DNA of 64,000 bases from an uncultured Prevotellaceae bacterium (GTDB taxonomy: Bacteria; Bacteroidota; Bacteroidia; Bacteroidales; Bacteroidaceae): NCBI GenBank assembly GCA_902770845.1, contig CACXUV010000010.1:1-64000 (forward strand), read 5' to 3'. The number at the start of each line of letters is the position of its first letter. The first letter of the stretch is position 1. Positions 61,626 through 64,000 of the stretch are shown piece by piece. The notes under the pieces were generated by a model. It did not search any database. It had not been told where the DNA came from and saw only the letters and a list, made by a program, of their open reading frames with translations. Both the position numbers and the translations under genes were made by a program.

Positions 61626-61663
61626 ATCAAAAATTCAATTTTCGCTTGCATTTTCTGAGAAAG

Positions 61664-61736
61664 TACACCCGCAGGGGCTCGAACCCTGGACACCCTGATT
61701 AAGAGTCAGGTGCTCTACCAACTGAGCTACGGGTGC
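61664..61736 (-). tRNA. tRNA-Lys (anticodon CTT), copy 2
   Basis: Identical in sequence to the neighbouring copy; 38 bp separate them. It is the first gene of the four-tRNA transcript, whose order is Lys-Lys-Thr-Gly. Confidence 0.94.
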
Positions 61737-61757
61737 AACTTTTTTCGTTTGCGGGTG

Positions 61758-61765
61758 CAAAGGTA
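61758..61765 (-). promoter_or_regulatory. -7 box of the tRNA cluster
   Basis: The minus strand reads TACCTTTG, 21 nt upstream of the first tRNA base. Confidence 0.65.
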
Positions 61766-61838
61766 CTTATTTTCTGCGAAACCACCAAATATTTTTTGTT
61801 TTTTTTTATTTGGTCATGGTTATATGTGATAACTTTAT

Positions 61839-61846
61839 TAATTTTG
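61839..61846 (+). promoter_or_regulatory. -7 box of greA
   Basis: TAATTTTG, 24 nt upstream of the greA start; divergent from the tRNA promoter. Confidence 0.6.
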
Positions 61847-61870
61847 CACCCAAACAAGAAAGTATCGATC

Positions 61871-62347
61871 ATGGAATATATGTCACAGGAAGGCTACGAC
61901 AAGCTCGTGGCCGAGCTTCGGCAGTTGGAGACCGTGGAGCTGCCCCAGGTGCGCGAAGCCATTGCTGAGGCCCGCGACAAGGGCGATTTGAGTGAAAACT
62001 TTGAGTATCATGCTGCCAAGCGTGAGCAGGCTCGTTTGCTGGGGCGCATTCGTTTCAAGCAGCGCGTGCTTGAAAATGCCCGTGTGCTTGACACTTCAAA
62101 GATGGCTTCCGACTGCGTGCAGCTGCTCAGCAGGGTGGAAATGACCAATCTGGCCAATGGCAGCCGGATGGCCTACACCATTGCCAGTCCTCACGAGGCC
62201 AATCTGCGTGAAGGCAAGATTTCCATCAAGTCGCCCATAGCTCAGGCATTGCTGCACAAGAAGGCTGGCGACGTTGTTGAAGTGCGTGTTCCTGCTGGTA
62301 TGCTCAAGCTTCGCATTGAGAGCATTCGTTGCTCTTCTTCCGCTTGA
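61871..62347 (+). CDS. greA: Transcription elongation factor GreA
   Basis: A 158-residue protein that enters the RNA polymerase secondary channel and stimulates cleavage of backtracked RNA. Coiled-coil N-domain (EYMSQEGYDKLVAELRQLET) with the tip acidic pair in ARDKGDLSENFEYHAAKREQ (Asp and Glu). The C-terminal FKBP-like domain has SPIAQALLHKKAGDVVEVRV. Start 61871 is chosen because it lies right after the promoter and begins the family core; the frame is open upstream to 61733 across the promoter. Confidence 0.96.
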   Translation: MEYMSQEGYDKLVAELRQLETVELPQVREAIAEARDKGDLSENFEYHAAKREQARLLGRIRFKQRVLENARVLDTSKMASDCVQLLSRVEMTNLANGSRMAYTIASPHEANLREGKISIKSPIAQALLHKKAGDVVEVRVPAGMLKLRIESIRCSSSA

Positions 62348-62408
62348 TTGCAGACTTCAAGCGTTTGGAGCCATGTCTTGATCTGTATGGACAGTTTTTT
62401 TATTCTGT

Positions 62409-63443
62409 TCATGACTCTTTACTTGCTTTCACCCATACAGGCTCTTCGCTCATCACGAGCTTGTTTACTGCCATCACGCCCGAGAGGTTGTGTGGCGTGT
62501 ACGGTTCTTCCAGATAGCTGATGTCTTCGGCTGTCAGGTGCAGGTCGAGCGACTTCACGGCTCCCTCGATGTGGCGTAGCTTGGTGGCGCCGACAATGGG
62601 CGATTCCACCTTCGTCAGCAGCCATGCCAGTGATATTTGCGTCATTTCCACCCCGTAGCGGTCGGCCAGTTCCACGACGCGCTCCACGATGCGGTTGTCC
62701 TGTTCGGCTGTGGCATCATATTTGAAGTGCATGAACGCGTCTTCCTTCTGGCGCTTCGACGTTTCGCCGGGTCGTTTGGCCAGCTTGCCCGAGGCCAGTG
62801 CGCTGTAGGGCGTCTGCGCAATGTTGTCCTCACGGCAGAGCGGCTGCATTTCGCGTTCTTCCTCACGCATGATCAGGTTGTAGTGATTCTGCACGCTGAC
62901 GAATTTTGCCCAGCCCCGTTTCTCTGCCAGTGCGTTCATCTTGGCCAACTGATAGGCGTAGGCATTGGCAATGCCGATGTAGCGGGCCTTGCCCGTGCGC
63001 ACGGCCTCGTTCATGCCTTCCATAATCTCTTCGGCCGGTGTCTTGTAGTCCCAGATGTGGTAGATGTAGAGGTCCACGTAGTCCATGCCAAGATGTTGCA
63101 GGCTCAGGTCGATGTTGTTCAGCACATGCTGGCGGCCGTCAATGCCCTGCTGAATTTCTTCTTCCGTTCGGGGCAGAAACTTTGTGGCCACCACCACGTC
63201 CTCGCGGCGGGCCATGTCGCGCAGGGCTCGGCCCACGAACTGTTCCGATGTTCCTAATTGATAGGCAATGGCCGTGTCGAAGAAGTTCACGCCCAGGTCG
63301 AGCGAGCGGCGAATGATGTCACGGGTCGGCTCTTCGCCGATGGTCCATGAGTGCTGTCCTATGCTGGCATCGCCAAAGCCCATGCAGCCAAGGCAGATGC
63401 GCGACACGCGGAGGTCTGAGTTTCCAAGTTTAACGTAGTCCAT
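62409..63443 (-). CDS. Aldo/keto reductase
   Basis: A 344-residue NADPH-dependent carbonyl reductase with a TIM barrel. The catalytic tetrad is visible: Asp in NFFDTAIAYQ with the Tyr four residues on, Lys in VVATKFLPR, His in DLYIYHIWD. GKARYIGIANAYA, SVQNHYNLI and PIVGATKLRHIEGAV are the usual later motifs. Substrate unknown. The incomplete monooxygenase and amidohydrolase pieces lie directly upstream on the same strand (stop 6 nt from this start), so they probably form one operon. Confidence 0.92.
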   Translation of the reverse strand: MDYVKLGNSDLRVSRICLGCMGFGDASIGQHSWTIGEEPTRDIIRRSLDLGVNFFDTAIAYQLGTSEQFVGRALRDMARREDVVVATKFLPRTEEEIQQGIDGRQHVLNNIDLSLQHLGMDYVDLYIYHIWDYKTPAEEIMEGMNEAVRTGKARYIGIANAYAYQLAKMNALAEKRGWAKFVSVQNHYNLIMREEEREMQPLCREDNIAQTPYSALASGKLAKRPGETSKRQKEDAFMHFKYDATAEQDNRIVERVVELADRYGVEMTQISLAWLLTKVESPIVGATKLRHIEGAVKSLDLHLTAEDISYLEEPYTPHNLSGVMAVNKLVMSEEPVWVKASKES

Positions 63444-63448
63444 TTTCT

Positions 63449-63640
63449 TTATTTTTTCTTTTTGAATATCAGTTTCATGGTCTCAGGGTCGAGCGGCTTC
63501 ATCGTGGGCAGTTTCAGGCTTTTCACCATGTGGAGCGTGCCCTGCTTGTATTTCTGGAAGTGTTCGGTCTTGAGGTGTTGCTGGTAGGGGCTTCGTTGGC
63601 CGTGGGCTTGGTCTGCGACATGCCCAATAGCCGCTCAGCA
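63449..63640 (-). pseudogene. C-terminal remnant of an antibiotic-biosynthesis-monooxygenase (ABM) type protein
   Basis: In the frame ending at 63449 the minus strand encodes VADQAHGQRSPYQQHLKTEH, FQKYKQGTLHMVKSL and a tail ending KLIFKKKK. This is the end of a small ABM-domain quinol-monooxygenase-like protein, whose pattern is Y-xx-HL-T-HF-KYK...MVKSL. Its first half is missing: reading upstream, the frame enters amidohydrolase sequence in a different phase. There is no start codon in a suitable place. It looks like the far side of a deletion that fused it to the amidohydrolase. Confidence 0.6.
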
Positions 63641-64000
63641 TTCTTGTGCAGAATCATTTCCTTGAAGGGAGCCAGGTCTGGTTCGCTGTTCAGATAGCTT
63701 TTCATGCGCAGCAGGCTGGCACTCAGCACCTGTGGAGCCACGTAGGGGTAGTCGGAACCGTAGAGCAGGCGGTCGGGCGTGGTGATGGTGAGCAGCATGC
63801 GGATGGCTTCGGGCGAGTGGGCGCCGGCCAGGTCGTAGTAAAGGGCGGCCAGGTTCTCTTCCCAGTCTATCTCGCCCACCATCTTGTTGGCCTGCATCAC
63901 GGGCGTGAGCGACTTCATGCGCGGCACGGCCAGGGGCAGATAGGCGCCGCAATGGGGCACCACCACCTTCACGTCAGGGTAGCGTGCCAGCACGTTGCGC
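63523..64000 (-). CDS. Amidohydrolase family protein, 3' end damaged, 5' end outside window
   Basis: The visible part of this metal-dependent hydrolase (Amidohydrolase_2 type) has VVVPHCGAYLPL, with a metal-ligand His, LAALYYDLAGAHSP, and LLYGSDYPYVAPQ, with a catalytic Asp. It ends sensibly at ILHKNAERLLGM (near 63624). The frame then runs 32 codons through out-of-phase monooxygenase sequence, reading Thr/Ser/Arg-rich nonsense (ANEAPTSNTSRPNTSRN), before a stop at 63523. The natural terminus was probably lost or replaced. The gene continues past 64000. The activity (decarboxylase or lactonase type) cannot be told. Confidence 0.7.
   Translation of the reverse strand, partial: RNVLARYPDVKVVVPHCGAYLPLAVPRMKSLTPVMQANKMVGEIDWEENLAALYYDLAGAHSPEAIRMLLTITTPDRLLYGSDYPYVAPQVLSASLLRMKSYLNSEPDLAPFKEMILHKNAERLLGMSQTKPTANEAPTSNTSRPNTSRNTSRARSTW

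Overview
The window (about 64 kb, GC near 50% in genes, AT-rich spacers) comes from the Bacteroidota, most probably a Prevotellaceae gut or rumen species. The evidence is two SusC/SusD pairs, a one-protein hybrid two-component system, type III glutamine synthetase, secreted proteins with a type IX-like C-terminal tail, and many Bacteroidota -7 boxes (TAnnTTTG) placed just upstream of genes.

Layout. 1-503: the start of an adenine-specific DNA methyltransferase and its small HTH regulator, on the minus strand. 545-1067: a gene-free stretch with two tandem-repeat arrays. 1068-4140: a clpS-clpA-aat operon, the bacterial N-degron pathway, in which clpA is broken. 4265-6773: a broken small gene, a cyclohexadienyl-dehydratase-like lipoprotein, a HAD phosphatase and a 55-residue remnant of a ZIP metal transporter. 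7061-23401: a seven-gene operon FAS1-SusC-SusD-FAS1-FAS1-SusC-SusD. 23943-38829: a hybrid two-component regulator, two very large secreted modular proteins and a GH43 glycosidase. With the operon before it this looks like one glycan-use locus: capture and import by the Sus pairs, surface attachment by FAS1 and large modular proteins, cleavage by GH43, control by the hybrid sensor.

38898-50321: an AsmA-like protein, glutamine synthetase III, two small unknown genes, DUF554 and dinB, an EamA exporter, and a Cys/His-rich small protein followed by a His-rich TonB receptor (probable metal uptake). 50421-53980: acyl-ACP thioesterase, then a kinase-like/AraC fusion directly before pdxS and pdxT (vitamin B6). 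54064-59371: ftsZ plus an unknown gene, a Nif3-like protein, a zinc-ribbon coiled-coil protein, a restriction-type nuclease domain, and holA, which carries a frameshifting 20-bp tandem duplication. 59432-60110: AT-rich, gene-free. 60151-64000: an HTH regulator, a tyrosine phosphatase, four tRNAs, greA, an aldo/keto reductase and an incomplete amidohydrolase.

Two patterns recur. First, several genes are damaged by clean internal deletions or a duplication (clpA, ZIP, holA, amidohydrolase/monooxygenase, possibly the AlkZ-like gene and the 4265 gene). This is either real decay or an assembly fault, and reads would decide it. Second, three spacers hold tandem arrays built on one geometry, a 15-bp palindrome plus a linker of about 7 bp, although the sequence differs between loci.
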